From: Echinarachnius parma
Taxonomy: Eukaryota; Echinodermata; Echinoidea; Clypeasteroida; Echinarachniidae
DNA length: 64,000 bases
Reading direction: 5' to 3'
NCBI GenBank assembly: GCA_037951105.1
Contig: JBAMJV010001321.1
Coordinates: 1-64,000, forward strand
Of the stretch, positions 25,301 through 31,805 are shown piece after piece. Each line of letters begins with the position of its first letter. Within the stretch, counting starts at the first letter, position 1. The notes beneath the pieces are model-generated. The model was not told where the DNA came from, ran no database searches, and saw nothing but the letters and a program-made list of their open reading frames with translations. Position numbers and translations under genes: made by a program.

Positions 25301-28300
25301 AAGTGCCAAAACCTTTTACTGTATGTTTGGAGACTATAAAATGTGTAGATCCTAGACAATAGAATTTTCTGAACTTGCAGGTGGAATGGATGTTACCAAA
25401 ACAATTACTTTTCATTTATAAGAATTTTATTTGTGGGTGATGGTTTCCTTTAAATCCAACTTGAAGAGGGATTATATTCTGCTAAAATGTGATTGTTTCA
25501 TAATTAAATAATATAACGCGAACTGTGAACTAGGTATCTGTTTGCATAGTAAATATTTCAGGTACCATAATATGCAACAGATTATGTTACTGTTCAGTGA
25601 TCCAGTAACTTCATTCGATTTTTCCAAAATTTTGAGATTTCTTACCAGTAATATTAGTTGTAAGATTTTTTCTGAATGATGTGTGATTATGGTTTGGTAG
25701 AAAAAGAAACTGTTAACCTAATTATGAAGACAAAAAAGTGAAAATGGGTACATGTCATATTTTTTCACCTACTGCCCATTCAATTTAATTTAACTAGAAT
25801 TGAAAAATCATTCCAGAACACTTTTCAATTCAATCATAATTAGGGAGACAATAAACAAAATCAAACCCTTTTCATTTTCTTCTGTTATCACAAGCCAAAC
25901 AAAAAGTTGCATACGTATAAGAGAAATTTGTAGAAGTTCTAAGTGGTTTTGGTTGAATTTGACTAATTTAATGATCACTTTAAGCCTCTTTAGGCCTCTT
26001 GAGGAGTGCGAGTGTCGAGCCCTGCTTATAATGTTTTGGTTCTTCTATAGATTGCAGGAGTATTTTCCACCGAACATGTGCAGCTACAGCACTAACGGCT
26101 TAATACTTATGACTTCCAAACGTCAAGGAAGCATAGACTTCTATTTTCATGATTCATTTCCGTAATTGTACAACAATCTGATGGTCTGTTTTTTGTTATT
26201 TACCTTTGATAGATTGTGGATGTATCTTCCATCGAACCTGCGCAGCTACCGGAGTACCAGCTTGTGACCCTTCCACCATGAGGCCTCGGAGGGACAGTGC
26301 TATACGAGGTGAGATAGTCATGATGATGATGATGATGGTGATGATGGATCCTGATGATGATGATGATGATGATGGCGGTGATGATGATGGTGATGATGAT
26401 GATGATGACGATGATGATGACGATAATTACGATGATGACGATGATGACGATGATGATGATGATGATGAAATATTATGTTTGGCCAGCACAACATACTAAA
26501 AGTCTTCCTTTTGGTGGCCCGATAGGGCAAGAAGATTTTCAAACTTACAATGACAGAATGAACAAATTATTTATATCAAGCCGCAAAAGTAATTACAGGT
26601 TTGATAAATTTAGGGTGAGAGGTTTTGAATGATATTTAGTTTACAAATGAAAAGTAATTATTTGGCCTGAACAATTTAATTTAGGGCCAAAGACTAATTG
26701 GCCCAACAGTGCCACTAGCAAAACAAGTATGGAGTTCTGCCTTGTGTACATGTAGATATATATTAAGATCTACATGATGATGACTGCATGTATGAAACTA
26801 AATTATGTTTTTTAGAATCTGAAACAAATTTTGTTTTAAATTTCCTGTAATGAGCTATTCGCGGATTGAGGGAAGTGAAACTAGTCATATTCAGTGTAGT
26901 ACACACCTGGGTGAAATGCGTAAACTAATGACCACTGTCTCATCATTATAAATAGTATGCACCGCCCAGATTTCTGATTTTAATTGGGCTGTAGTGAGTG
27001 TGATTTTTTTTCTATTTCTCTTTCTCTAGAGACTAGAGCTACATGTATCTTTCTGCATATTACCAGCTCACTGTATCTCTCTCTCTCTCTCTTGCGAGCT
27101 CTCCTGCTCTACCTAGTTACCTTTTAATACATATTTTGTTCCTCTATTCAATTAGTGAGTGTACATGTAATGTCTCCATTTCTATATCTTTCTGCCTGTT
27201 ACTAGCTTTGTCATTCACTACCTTTTTTATAATCCATATTTTGTCTCTTAATAGTTCAACTGCACTACATACGTATTTACATTCATGAGTGTAATGCAAT
27301 GCTAGAGATGAACCTTTTTGCCTTGTGGCCCAGTAGGGCAAGTCAAAACAAGATTGTTCAACTTTGAGTGGCCCGGAAACTAAATCTGGTGGCCCCATAC
27401 GAAGAATAACATAACAATTTCTGTTAAATTTGGTTGCCCGAACGGGCCAGTAGAATTTAGGATCAATGAAATTTGGTGGCCCGGAGCTAATTTTTAGTGG
27501 CCCCGGGCCAGCGGGCCTATGCTAATTTTGAGCACTGGTGTAATGTCTTCATGTGGCTATAGAGCCATCTTTCTTCCTATAATTACCAGCTCTCTGTATC
27601 TCATTTATTTACTACCTTACATGTTGGAATCCACAGTTTGTCTGTGTTTGTCTAGTTTAATTGCACTACATGCATGTACAGTTTGTTTGTTTGTTTGTTT
27701 GTTTGTTTGTTTGTTTGTTTGTTTGTTTGTTTGTTTGTTTGTTTGTTTATTTCCGAAATCACAACAATAAATACAGCAATGAAGTGCAATGGGGGATTGA
27801 CCCAATTCAGCAGAATAAAAAAAGACAAAACCGCTGTTCTTCCTTGGGGTCCCAAGTGAATGTATTATGTTCTCATCTCTTTCTATTTCTTTCTGCCTGT
27901 TACTAGCTGTTTGTATTTCACTTTATCACTACTTATCATGTTGGTAATACATATTTTGTCTCCCTAATTCAATTGGACCATTTAGAACTATTGTTCAGTA
28001 AAAACTGAACACATTACTGTGTAAAGGCATGTACATACATGAATACACTGTACAGTAGTAGTCTGTGCCCACATACGAATGTACACACCTGTACATGTAC
28101 ATGTAATGTATTAAATTGCATACATTTGCAGCATTTTAATTAATAAGGCTCAAGTTCTCAATTAATGCTGTTATCCGATCCGGATCCGATCCGAGATCCC
28201 GGCGGTAATGGCTTCCGAGCCGATTCCGAGACGGATCCGAGAAATATTTTTTCTTGGTAGAAAATATCGGAAGATTTTGCCGACCCATTTTCTCCAGTGA

Positions 28301-31131
28301 TAATTGAACATGTGAATGTTTGACAGTCCATTAAGTAGTGTAATTTAAATAAGAAATGGGGAAATCAATATTGTTTACTTTATGAGTGGTTATTTTGGAG
28401 AAATTCTTGGTTCGTCAGTTCGTTTTGCAGTCGAAAATTGAACAGGATGCGCGAAATTGCTAGTCATTTGAACGATGTTGTGGACGGATGTGCAATCAAA
28501 GTTACGCCGATACTCGAGGGGAGACGTCTGTTGGATGTCTGTATGATCGAGCTAATAAGCCAGTGCATTCAAAATGTGGCTCTGAATACGTTTTTATTGT
28601 CATTTGCACATTTAAAAATGTTCTGATATTCTACTTACATGATTTCTTGGCGTTTGATAGCTGGGCGGAAACAAAAATATGCCCCTAAACAATGAAAACA
28701 ATTGCGCAAAATATTGATAAAAAATTACTACACCGCTCCCGTTTGCTTGTATAATTGCGTGTGCAGATATAGATCCGCCGCCGGGAATTCCCCAATTTTC
28801 GGCGGATGGATCTCGCGTAAGAAAAAACGTTCACCATAACACACGCAAAGTAATACGACCAAATTAACGCCTAATAACTTGTTGCATGTGCATGCAAGCT
28901 ATAGCTAGCTAACTCATTGGAGTTCTCTCGAGGCCTAGCCGTCCGTAATCCGATTTTTTTTCTTTGGAAATATATCGATAATTCAGCAGTTTTGTCTTTG
29001 ATTTGGGGGGTTATTTTGTATTCTGTTCGGCTTTCAGATGCCATTTTATCATGTAAGTAGATTACCAGAATTGTGTGGTTCCCTAAAAGGGTAATTTATA
29101 GCCGATTTTTGAGGGCAGTGGCCCGGCAGTGGCTCACAAGCGCGGTTTTCCACGCGATTGGCGGGTTGAGTTTCTGTGAAACGTGTGGTGCGATGCCGAA
29201 CAAACCATCGAAAAAATACTTTTCTTGCGAAACTCTGAATAATCTGAATATTATTTTTCCGTAAAAATTGATATGTACATGCCTCGAAACGTCATTATTA
29301 TTAATATTTTTGCCATATAAAACAAGAAAGATGAGTCTACAACGCTGCATTTTTTCAGAGCAAATTGCAATATTTTTTTTCTCCGAGATCCGATCCGATC
29401 CGAGATCTCGTTAGCGATATAGAATTCTAACGATCCGAGAACGGGCCGGGATTTTTTGTTTACCTAACAGCGTTATTCTCAATAATTGTGTGTGAAAAAA
29501 TAAATTCTTAGCTTTCAAGTTCTCCCTAATTGTATGTGAAAAAATATATTCTCAGCAATTCAAGTTGTCACTAGTTGTGTGTGAAAACGAAAGAAATTAG
29601 CAGCATACCTTCTTAGCTGTCTAGTTTGATCCAGTATACTGTATATACATGCCAACCTGTTCCCATTGTCAAATCTTATGCCTTGAGGTTACGAACATAC
29701 TAATTCATGGCATGCACAGCAAGTTGACCTGGGGGGTGTTTCACAAAGATCCTAAGTTGAACTCAAATCTAAGTATGGAAAGCCATTTGTAGCCTTGGAA
29801 TAAAATATATTCATAAGCACTCGTGCAAGTATTTTAGACTTTTCATACATTTTACATGAAGAACATGAAATCGCCTTGGTAATAGACAAATACATGTATG
29901 AATGATTTGAAGCTACATTTTATGCCTATTTACAGGACTGTTACAAACAAAATTCAATGAAACTAACGGCTTTCCATACTTTTTAAGTCCAACTTAGAGT
30001 TAAGTTCAACTTAGGATCTTTGTGAAACACCCCCTGGGCAACTACTACAAGGCTGTCTGAATATCATGGTTGAGAAAGAGAAGGCCGCTAACGATGACGC
30101 TAAGTCATTTTTTGTACTTGAGAGATAAATAATCATGTTTTAAGATTAAAGGTAGCTTGGATTCGTAAATCATATGCACAGTGCCATCTTGTGAACGCCC
30201 TGCTAACCCTAACCCTAACCCAGGGTAGGAAATATACGGGGGCTGAAGGCGATTTTGCCCCCTAATTTTCAAAATGGCCCCCTGAAATCAGTAGGTAGCC
30301 CCTAAAAGTACCTTAGGGTATTACATAAAAAAATTCTGGATATCCATCAGATTGGAAAAGTAGCCCCTAATTCCTACATTGCCCTGCGCACGATTTGCAA
30401 CGCACACTTGCTCGGTGTTATGCAGTATACTGTACATGTATACCAACCTGTTCCCATCGTCAAGTCTCTTGCCTAGAGGTTAGAAACATAATAATTCATG
30501 GCATGCGTAACAAGTTAACCTGGAAAAATACTGCAAGGCTGTCTGCATTTATTACATTGACATTCAGCTCACATATATTGCTTCAAGGTCCTCATTCAAA
30601 GATATAAGACAATTCCTGATTCCTTGTACTTTATAATTCTTTGATAGAAATGCACCCTTGATTTAAAAACTCCTTATTTTATTTGCAATTTTCCTCAAGA
30701 CATGATTTGTTTGTTGAATAGAAATAATAATTTTCTCCCTTAATCATTTTTCTCCTGTGCAGCCAATGTATTTAGTCAACAGTTTTGGTGACCAGTTTGA
30801 CCCAGTGCAGTCAGCCACCCTCATAGTCATAGAGGTCACCAAGTGTGTAGAAGCCATGTACATTACATATTGTGCAATGTGTAGTTGTAGAAATAATTGT
30901 CACACTGTCTTTTAATGTTTTCTTCTCTTCTGCAGCAAAGATATTTAGTCAGATGAATGTCTGAAACGATACTTTGCAGAACTTCATAGAAAATATAATT
31001 TTTCTCTCTTAAACATTTGTTCTCCTGTGCAGCCAATGTATTTAGTCAGAGTTTGGCTGACCAGTTTGACCCAGCGCAGTCTCCCGCCCCCATAGTGGTC
31101 ACCAAGTGTGTGGAAGCCATAGAGAGTAAAG
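7011..31131 (+). CDS. p85-like PI3K regulatory / RhoGAP adaptor, 5' part of gene (8 coding exons)
   Basis: Seen: eight exons with AG acceptors and GT donors join without frame conflict (331+60+143+135+121+117+96+99 nt = 367 codons plus one base). Domain order is SH3 (about residues 5-75), degenerate C1 (115-164), SAM (about 179-248), complete C1 (271-320) and the start of RhoGAP/BH (335 onward). Known: p85 subunits of class IA PI3-kinase have SH3-BH(RhoGAP)-SH2-iSH2-SH2 and bind p110 under receptor tyrosine kinases; chimaerins and related proteins have C1-RhoGAP. Inference: the SH3 carries the p85 hallmark tail (W50, then NEST, FPGTYV 64-69), so this is a p85-like adaptor with SAM and C1 domains placed between SH3 and BH. 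The 3' exons are not found in the remaining 33 kb, so SH2 domains and p110 binding are unproven. A RhoGAP protein with a p85-like SH3 is the alternative. An undetected small phase-compatible exon cannot be excluded. Confidence 0.82.
7399..7686. mobile_element. inverted-repeat MITE with GTATACGCCATATATTT ends
   Basis: GTATACGCCATATATTT at 7399 is exactly reverse-complemented at 7670-7686. The interior contains further inverted TTTGCGAA-type sequence. No ORF. It begins 58 bases past the exon 1 donor. Confidence 0.75.
8984..9133. mobile_element. fold-back element with GGGGGTGTTGCATAAA ends
   Basis: Left GGGGGGTGTTGCATAAAG, right TATGCAACACCCCC, with an inverted interior (TAAGTCGGAAA against TTTCTGACTT). 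150 bp. Confidence 0.75.
10264..10432. mobile_element. inverted-repeat element with GAACCTC..TATAACGAG ends
   Basis: Left GTGGAACCTCTTTATAACGA and right TCGTTATAATGAGGTTTCAC are inverted partners with several mismatches. No coding frame. Confidence 0.6.
10450..11220. repeat. GGGC/GCCC-rich hAT-like dispersed repeat fragments
   Basis: Fragments with TTGCCCGATAGGGCA, CACTTGCCC and GTCGAGCACTG. Related to the dated insertion at 39508-39718, whose ends and target duplication show the family is mobile. Confidence 0.6.
11240..11553. mobile_element. large hairpin element with about 88-bp arms
   Basis: The arm at about 11240-11327 (ends in TGCATGCAGCAATGGAGA) is reverse-complemented at 11467-11553 (starts TCTCCATTGCTGCATGCA) with few mismatches. 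A loop of about 140 bases separates them. CpG-rich for this window (TTATCCGGCGGAATG). Confidence 0.8.
12000..12240. repeat. dispersed repeat family with GGGGGCAAATTTGCCCCC start
   Basis: Same family as 22580-22795 and 31665-31805: a GGGG..TTTGCCCC palindrome, then AGCCCC units, TTGCATTGAGTTCAATGCAA, and CATGCTGGCAAGCTTGAAA. The element surrounding the minisatellite at 12985 is another copy. Confidence 0.75.
12418..12600 (+). repeat. diverged copy of the arm sequence of the element at 37113-38431
   Basis: Reads AGCATGGAACAGG, GTTATAATTGTGTACACAGT and GAGTAAGGGAATATCACTTT, matching the arm at 37695-37830 and its inverse at 38206-38345. Confidence 0.6.
12985..13705. repeat. 21-bp minisatellite, about 34 units
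   Basis: Unit GATAGTCACAAAAGAGCCCTG with two main variants (CCCTG and CCCCG). Because 21 is a multiple of three, the minus strand reads as an uninterrupted FVTI(R/Q)GS repeat of 237 residues, which I regard as fortuitous. Flanks on both sides (AGCAAGAGCCCC upstream; TTTGCATTGAGTTCAAAACA and CATGCAGGCAAGCTTGAAA downstream) show it expanded inside a copy of the AGCCCC dispersed repeat. Confidence 0.95.
13857..14205. mobile_element. palindromic element, near-perfect centre
   Basis: A core arm of about 55 bp (ATCCGAATAAATATATTTCA) at 13988 is mirrored at 14050-14105, with outer arms extending to a TGATG(A)CGTCA-type end. The loop is only about 30 bases (GGTTCGTAACGTTATGAACC, itself palindromic). 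Probably an unstable snap-back MITE. Confidence 0.85.
14789..14848 (+). CDS. coding exon 2: linker and first CxxC of a degenerate C1 finger
   Basis: A 60-nt exon (CATACAG acceptor, GTAAGT donor) encoding residues 111-130, with both ends in phase 1. It ends in TPEFCEH, and the next codon, completed by exon 3, is Cys, giving C128-x2-C131. Thirteen residues before C128, where a C1 domain has its first His ligand, there is Gly115. Confidence 0.8.
15479..15621 (+). CDS. coding exon 3: second half of a degenerate C1 finger
   Basis: Residues 131-178, acceptor CCACAG, donor GTAAGT, ending in phase 0. After C131 the spacing follows C1 exactly: x13, Y145, x2, C148, x4, H153, x2, C156, x7, E164. The IWG motif typical of C1 fingers is at 135-137. 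C1 domains use eight ligands in two zinc sites. Here the site made of C128, C131, H153 and C156 is complete, while the other site keeps only C148 (H to G115, C to Y145, C to E164). Inference: a one-zinc, atypical C1 fold that is unlikely to bind diacylglycerol and more likely serves as a protein interface. The rest of the exon (RQPLPGGLDPFKEE) links to SAM. Confidence 0.78.
16155..16289 (+). CDS. coding exon 4: SAM domain, N-terminal two thirds
   Basis: A 135-nt exon, phase 0 at both ends, acceptor TTGCAG, donor GTAAAT. It encodes residues 179-223 and reads through the SAM core: W183 with VEDVLNWM (helix 1), then Y-x-x-LF and DIDGAKLIAINEEFLQ (the IDG-x-x-L-L-x-L motif). SAM domains are about 65-70 residues and mediate homo- or hetero-oligomerisation. 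The last helix comes from exon 5. SAM is absent from vertebrate p85. Confidence 0.85.
16371..16500. mobile_element. fold-back element, copy 1
   Basis: ACACTTGCAATTGTTGTAAG at the left is mirrored by CTTACAACAATTGCAAGT at the right, and TCCAATTATTGTAAC by GTTACAATAATTGGA. The centre contains AGCCAATCAGCATGGAGCAT. Copy 2 lies at 16886. Confidence 0.85.
16886..17010. mobile_element. fold-back element, copy 2
   Basis: Same family as 16371-16500, with the same centre (CCAATCAGCATGGAGCAT), about 515 bases downstream; its right end is diverged. Confidence 0.8.
17195..17470 (+). mobile_element. SINE-like repeat, copy 1
   Basis: Starts near a B-box-like CGAGTTCAAACCCTG, then TTTGTCCTTCAGCAAGACAA, CTCTCTACCCAGGTGTATAAA, a GGGGTAACAGTGTAAAGCGC tail and (AAT)n. 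Related copies at 33298-33603 (+) and 35405-35745 (-). The layout (pol III box, conserved body, microsatellite tail) fits a tRNA-derived SINE. Confidence 0.75.
17913..18337. mobile_element. TTAA-flanked inverted-repeat element, family 1
   Basis: TTAA, then AGGGGACCACCAC; the right end is GGGTGGTAGTTCCCT then TTAA. 425 bp. A second full copy is at 25120-25449 and a 3' fragment at 32317-32404. TTAA duplication is the hallmark of piggyBac-type insertion; no transposase inside. Confidence 0.85.
18734..19502. mobile_element. TTAA-flanked inverted-repeat element, family 2, carrying an inserted SINE
   Basis: Starts AGGGATAGTTGAGTTTTGG, ends CCAAACTCAACTATCCCT, with TTAA on both sides (18730-18733, 19503-19506). 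It shares interior blocks with 45541-46097 in the opposite orientation, but is about 210 bp longer because a tRNA-derived segment sits inside. Related fragments at 20376-20450 and 57000 onward. Confidence 0.9.
19167..19243 (-). mobile_element. tRNA-Ala-like SINE head (not a functional tRNA)
   Basis: On the minus strand: A box TAGCTCAGTCAGAAGAGC, an anticodon-loop-like CTAGCAA (AGC, Ala) and a perfect B box GGTTCGAATCC. There are extra bases before the D arm and mispairs in the anticodon stem. It shares its 3' half with 3858-3930. Its tail continues to about 19350. Confidence 0.7.
19853..20080. mobile_element. hAT-like GGCC-rich repeat copy
   Basis: Begins TGCTAGAAATTAACC, contains GGCCCAGTTGGG and ends with AGGGCTTGTGCCAATTTAGAGCA. 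Same family as 27301-27536 and 39508-39718. Confidence 0.65.
20462..20630 (+). repeat. dispersed repeat (GGGGGCTGAGGGCGATTTT family), copy 1
   Basis: Copies at 20462, 30231-30384 and 32617-32775 share GGGGCTGAGGGCGATTTT, AGTAGGTAGCCCCTAAAA and CAGATTGGAAAAGTAGCCCC, ending in AATTCCT(G/A)C. Roughly 160 bp; no coding frame. Confidence 0.8.
20638..20700 (+). pseudogene. decayed copy 0 of coding exon 5
   Basis: After GTTTCAG the sequence reads TIS-VLDQQCILIARDELCW in frame, with an internal 12-nt loss relative to exon 5, and then hits a stop at EELM-equivalent (AAGAATTAATG). It sits directly at the 3' edge of a dispersed repeat (20462-20630). Most diverged member of the series. Confidence 0.7.
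20820..20932 (+). pseudogene. copy 1 of coding exon 5 with acceptor, stop-terminated
   Basis: A strong polypyrimidine tract and TTTTCAG precede an open copy that reads TISALDKFHQQ and CILIARDELCWGES, then MNWARVKNNQIC and a stop. No GT donor matches that of exon 5. If used, it would give a protein truncated just after SAM. Confidence 0.75.
20999..21572 (+). repeat. tandem copies 2-5 of coding exon 5 with their acceptors
   Basis: Copies begin at 20999, 21177, 21309 and 21441 and lead to the functional copy at 21573. Spacings are 178, 132, 132 and 132 bases; copy 1 to copy 2 is 179. Each unit carries a TTTCCTGTTGTTTTCTGTACAG-type acceptor (TTACAG at copy 3) and the open segment to ELCWEESMN. 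Copies 3-5 stop at MN*, copy 2 at KNNQIC*. The 132-base form arose from the 178-base form by a 46-base deletion between SMN and the AGCTGTG motif. Near identity between copies indicates recent expansion or gene conversion. Confidence 0.85.
21573..21693 (+). CDS. coding exon 5: SAM C-terminal helix and linker (the only complete copy of a tandem exon family)
   Basis: Residues 224-263; acceptor TGTACAG, donor GTGAGT. It starts with TISVLDKFHQQ, followed by CILIARDELCW, which forms the final SAM helix, and continues in frame to APN. It is the seventh and last member of a tandem series of exon copies starting at 20638. Only this copy continues past ESM into TRSGHKES and a consensus donor; the others hit stop codons. 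I therefore take it as the constitutive exon. The donor is followed within 20 bases by a palindromic minisatellite. Confidence 0.85.
21711..21816 (+). repeat. palindromic minisatellite beside the exon 5 donor
   Basis: Five or so units built around AGTCCTTTTTCAGGACT (self-complementary arms AGTCCT/AGGACT) separated by ACACCAAC or CTCCAT. Starts 18 bases after the GT donor of exon 5, and each unit contains a TTTTCAG acceptor-like string. Confidence 0.8.
22580..22795. repeat. AGCCCC dispersed repeat copy
   Basis: GGGGCTCGGGGCGAATTCGC, AAAAGAGCCCTGGAAAACC units, GAGTTCCATGCAAATCC and CATGCAGGCAAGTTTGAAA. Same family as 12000-12240 and 31665-31805. Confidence 0.75.
23110..23390. mobile_element. 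inverted-repeat element with internal perfect hairpin
   Basis: Perfect 19-bp arms (CGTATAGCTAATCAGGAGC at 23149 and its complement at 23182) enclose 14 bases. Outer sequence shows TTCACACA/TGTGTGAA and ATCATGATTAACG repeats. CpG-rich (CGAAACGACG). Confidence 0.7.
24004..24120 (+). CDS. coding exon 6: canonical C1 zinc finger, first half
   Basis: Residues 264-302; acceptor TTTCTAG, donor GTGAGT, phase 1 at both ends. Contains H271-x12-C284-x2-C287-x13-C301, exact C1 spacing, with the QG pair before C301. The conserved groove residues Gly (position 23 of the domain) and Gln (position 27) are present, but the usual Pro at position 11 is Leu281. Known: that Pro contributes to phorbol ester/diacylglycerol binding. 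Inference: the zinc fold is intact, and lipid response is uncertain. Confidence 0.9.
24272..24340 (+). pseudogene. partial decayed copy of C1 exon 6
   Basis: About 66 bases 150 bp downstream of exon 6 repeat its core (reads FSNLQWCDKCGKFLFDLVQQG in frame with scattered substitutions). The start of the exon, including the His ligand, the last Cys and the donor are missing, so it is non-functional. Confidence 0.8.
25120..25449. mobile_element. TTAA-flanked element, family 1, copy 2
   Basis: TTAA at 25116-25119, AGGGGACCACCACACAAAGA start, GGTGATGGTTTCCTT end, TTAA at 25450-25453. 330 bp; shares GAACTTGCAGGTGGAATGGA with the copy at 17913. Confidence 0.85.
26051..26102 (+). pseudogene. partial decayed copy of C1 exon 7 with acceptor
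   Basis: Following TCTATAG at 26050, the sequence reads (H)CRSIFHRTCAATALTA and then TAA, clearly derived from exon 7 (HCGCIFHRTCAATGVPAC) 162 bases downstream. It lacks the last zinc ligand and the donor. Confidence 0.8.
26213..26308 (+). CDS. coding exon 7: canonical C1 zinc finger, second half
   Basis: Residues 303-334; acceptor GATAG, donor GTGAGA. With the split codon it supplies H303-C304, GCIF, H309-x2-C312-x7-C320, completing all eight C1 ligands, followed by a basic linker (MRPRRDSAIRG). The donor sits directly beside a (GAT)n tract beginning about 26320. Confidence 0.9.
26320..26466 (+). repeat. (GAT/GAC)n microsatellite next to exon 7 donor
   Basis: Trinucleotide tract starting 12 bases after the GT of exon 7. 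Apparent Asp-rich or His-rich frames are artefacts of this repeat. Confidence 0.95.
27301..27536. mobile_element. hAT-like GGCC-rich repeat copy
   Basis: GCTAGAGATGAACCTTTTTG start, CTTGTGGCCCAGTAGGGCAA, GGGCCAGCGGGCCTATGC and TTTGAGCACTGG end. Best preserved relative of 39508-39718. Confidence 0.75.
27681..27810 (-). mobile_element. (GTTT)n tract joined to a retroposon-like tail
   Basis: About 17 GTTT units run directly into ATTTCCGAAATCACAACAAT and AAATACAGCAATGAAGTGCA. Comparable junctions occur at 37189 and 59930. On the minus strand this is a body ending in a microsatellite tail, as in LINE or SINE 3' ends. Confidence 0.55.
28166..29474. mobile_element. 1.3-kb element with GATCCG-rich ends
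   Basis: The left edge carries repeated GATCCGATCC/GAGATCCCGG sequence, the right edge GAGATCCGATCCGATCCGAG and GAACGGGCCGGG, and the outermost AATGCTGTTA faces TAACAGCGTTATT. Short internal frames (for example 28438-28623, starting MREIASHLND) are not recognised. Class unknown. Confidence 0.5.
29731..30034. mobile_element. fold-back element with GGGGTGTTTCACAAAGATCC ends
   Basis: GGGGGTGTTTCACAAAGATC on the left is reverse-complemented at 30014-30034. Inner arms (AACTCAAATCTAAG; TATGGAAAGCC / GGCTTTCCATA) also pair. A diverged half copy is at 8694-8780. Confidence 0.85.
30203..30221 (-). repeat. interstitial telomere-like repeat
   Basis: CTAACCCTAACCCTAACCC, three units of the metazoan TTAGGG motif, adjoining a dispersed repeat at 30231. 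Confidence 0.85.
30231..30384 (+). repeat. GGGGGCTGAGGGCGATTTT-family repeat, copy 2
   Basis: See the copy at 20462; ends in TAATTCCTACATTG. Confidence 0.8.
30763..30858 (+). pseudogene. frameshifted copy of RhoGAP exon 8 with acceptor
   Basis: The acceptor region (CCTGTGCAG) and about 95 bases match exon 8, which lies 270 bases downstream. A one-base insertion after FSQ shifts the frame to a stop, and there is an extra ATAGTCATAGAGG block. No donor. Confidence 0.8.
30936..30975 (+). pseudogene. short second copy of RhoGAP exon 8 start
   Basis: After TTCTGCAG at 30935 the bases AAGATATTTAGTCAGA resemble the exon 8 start (AATGTATTTAGTCAGA), then diverge and reach a stop (ATGTCTGA). Shorter and weaker than the copy at 30763. 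Confidence 0.45.
31033..31131 (+). CDS. coding exon 8: start of RhoGAP/BH domain
   Basis: Residues 335-367; acceptor GTGCAG, donor GTAAGG, phase 1. It begins NVFSQSLADQF, and ends with PIVVTKCVEAIESKG. This is the opening of RhoGAP-type domains: a partner loop, then the helix with V-x-x-C/L-V-x-x-I-E-x-K/R-G. It matches both the p85 BH start and C1-RhoGAP proteins. The catalytic arginine loop should lie in the next exon, which I cannot find in the window, so catalytic competence is unknown. Confidence 0.8.
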
Positions 31132-31664
31132 GTAAGGGCCGAGGTTTGACCTTGACGATCTTGGAAATTTAGATGTCGATGGACAGACATTTTATTATTT
31201 TCATCTACATGTATCAAAGCTTTTGCAGTCTTGCATGGCCCAGCCCCCACCCCCAAAGTGGCCATTAGATGTGATGAGTTAATTCAAATTCAAATCCAAT
31301 ATTGTATTGCTCCAAATCAATGGGTTCACAATATCACAATTCATAACAATTAATCAGATTCATATGATAAAAACATCTGATTATCAACATTTATAAGCAT
31401 TTATGTACATACAGTACATGTACAATTGAGAATAAAGCTAAGAATCAGAGACCCCCTTTTTAAAACAATAAGTCTCATTAATTTAAATAAAATAATATTA
31501 GAGTAAATCAATATTTTCACAAATTAATTTTAAATACAAAATGGCCACAGATTGTTAATATCTCCTTCTCATCAAAATTGCAAGTTTCTCTGTGAATTCA
31601 CAAATTGATTCAATCCACCACCCACTTACAAGATAATAAGCTAGTGATAGCAGTGAAACAAATA

Positions 31665-31805
31665 CACGGGGGACTCGGGGCAAATTCACCCCCGAAATGC
31701 CAAAAAGAGCCCCGGAAAATATAGGGTTCAATGCAAAACAAATTTCATGTTATTTTCATGCAGGCAAGCTTGCAAAGTAGCCCCCCAAAAATAAATATTA
31801 ATTTT
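31665..31805. repeat. AGCCCC dispersed repeat copy
   Basis: GGGACTCGGGGCAAATTCAC, AAAAGAGCCCCGGAAAATA and CATGCAGGCAAGCTTGCAAA. Lies in the sequence after the last exon. Confidence 0.75.

Noticed and set aside
26206-26542. Asp-rich (+) and His-rich (-) frames
   Set aside because: Read-through of exon 7 into intronic (GAT)n; the GTGAGA donor at 26309 ends the exon first.
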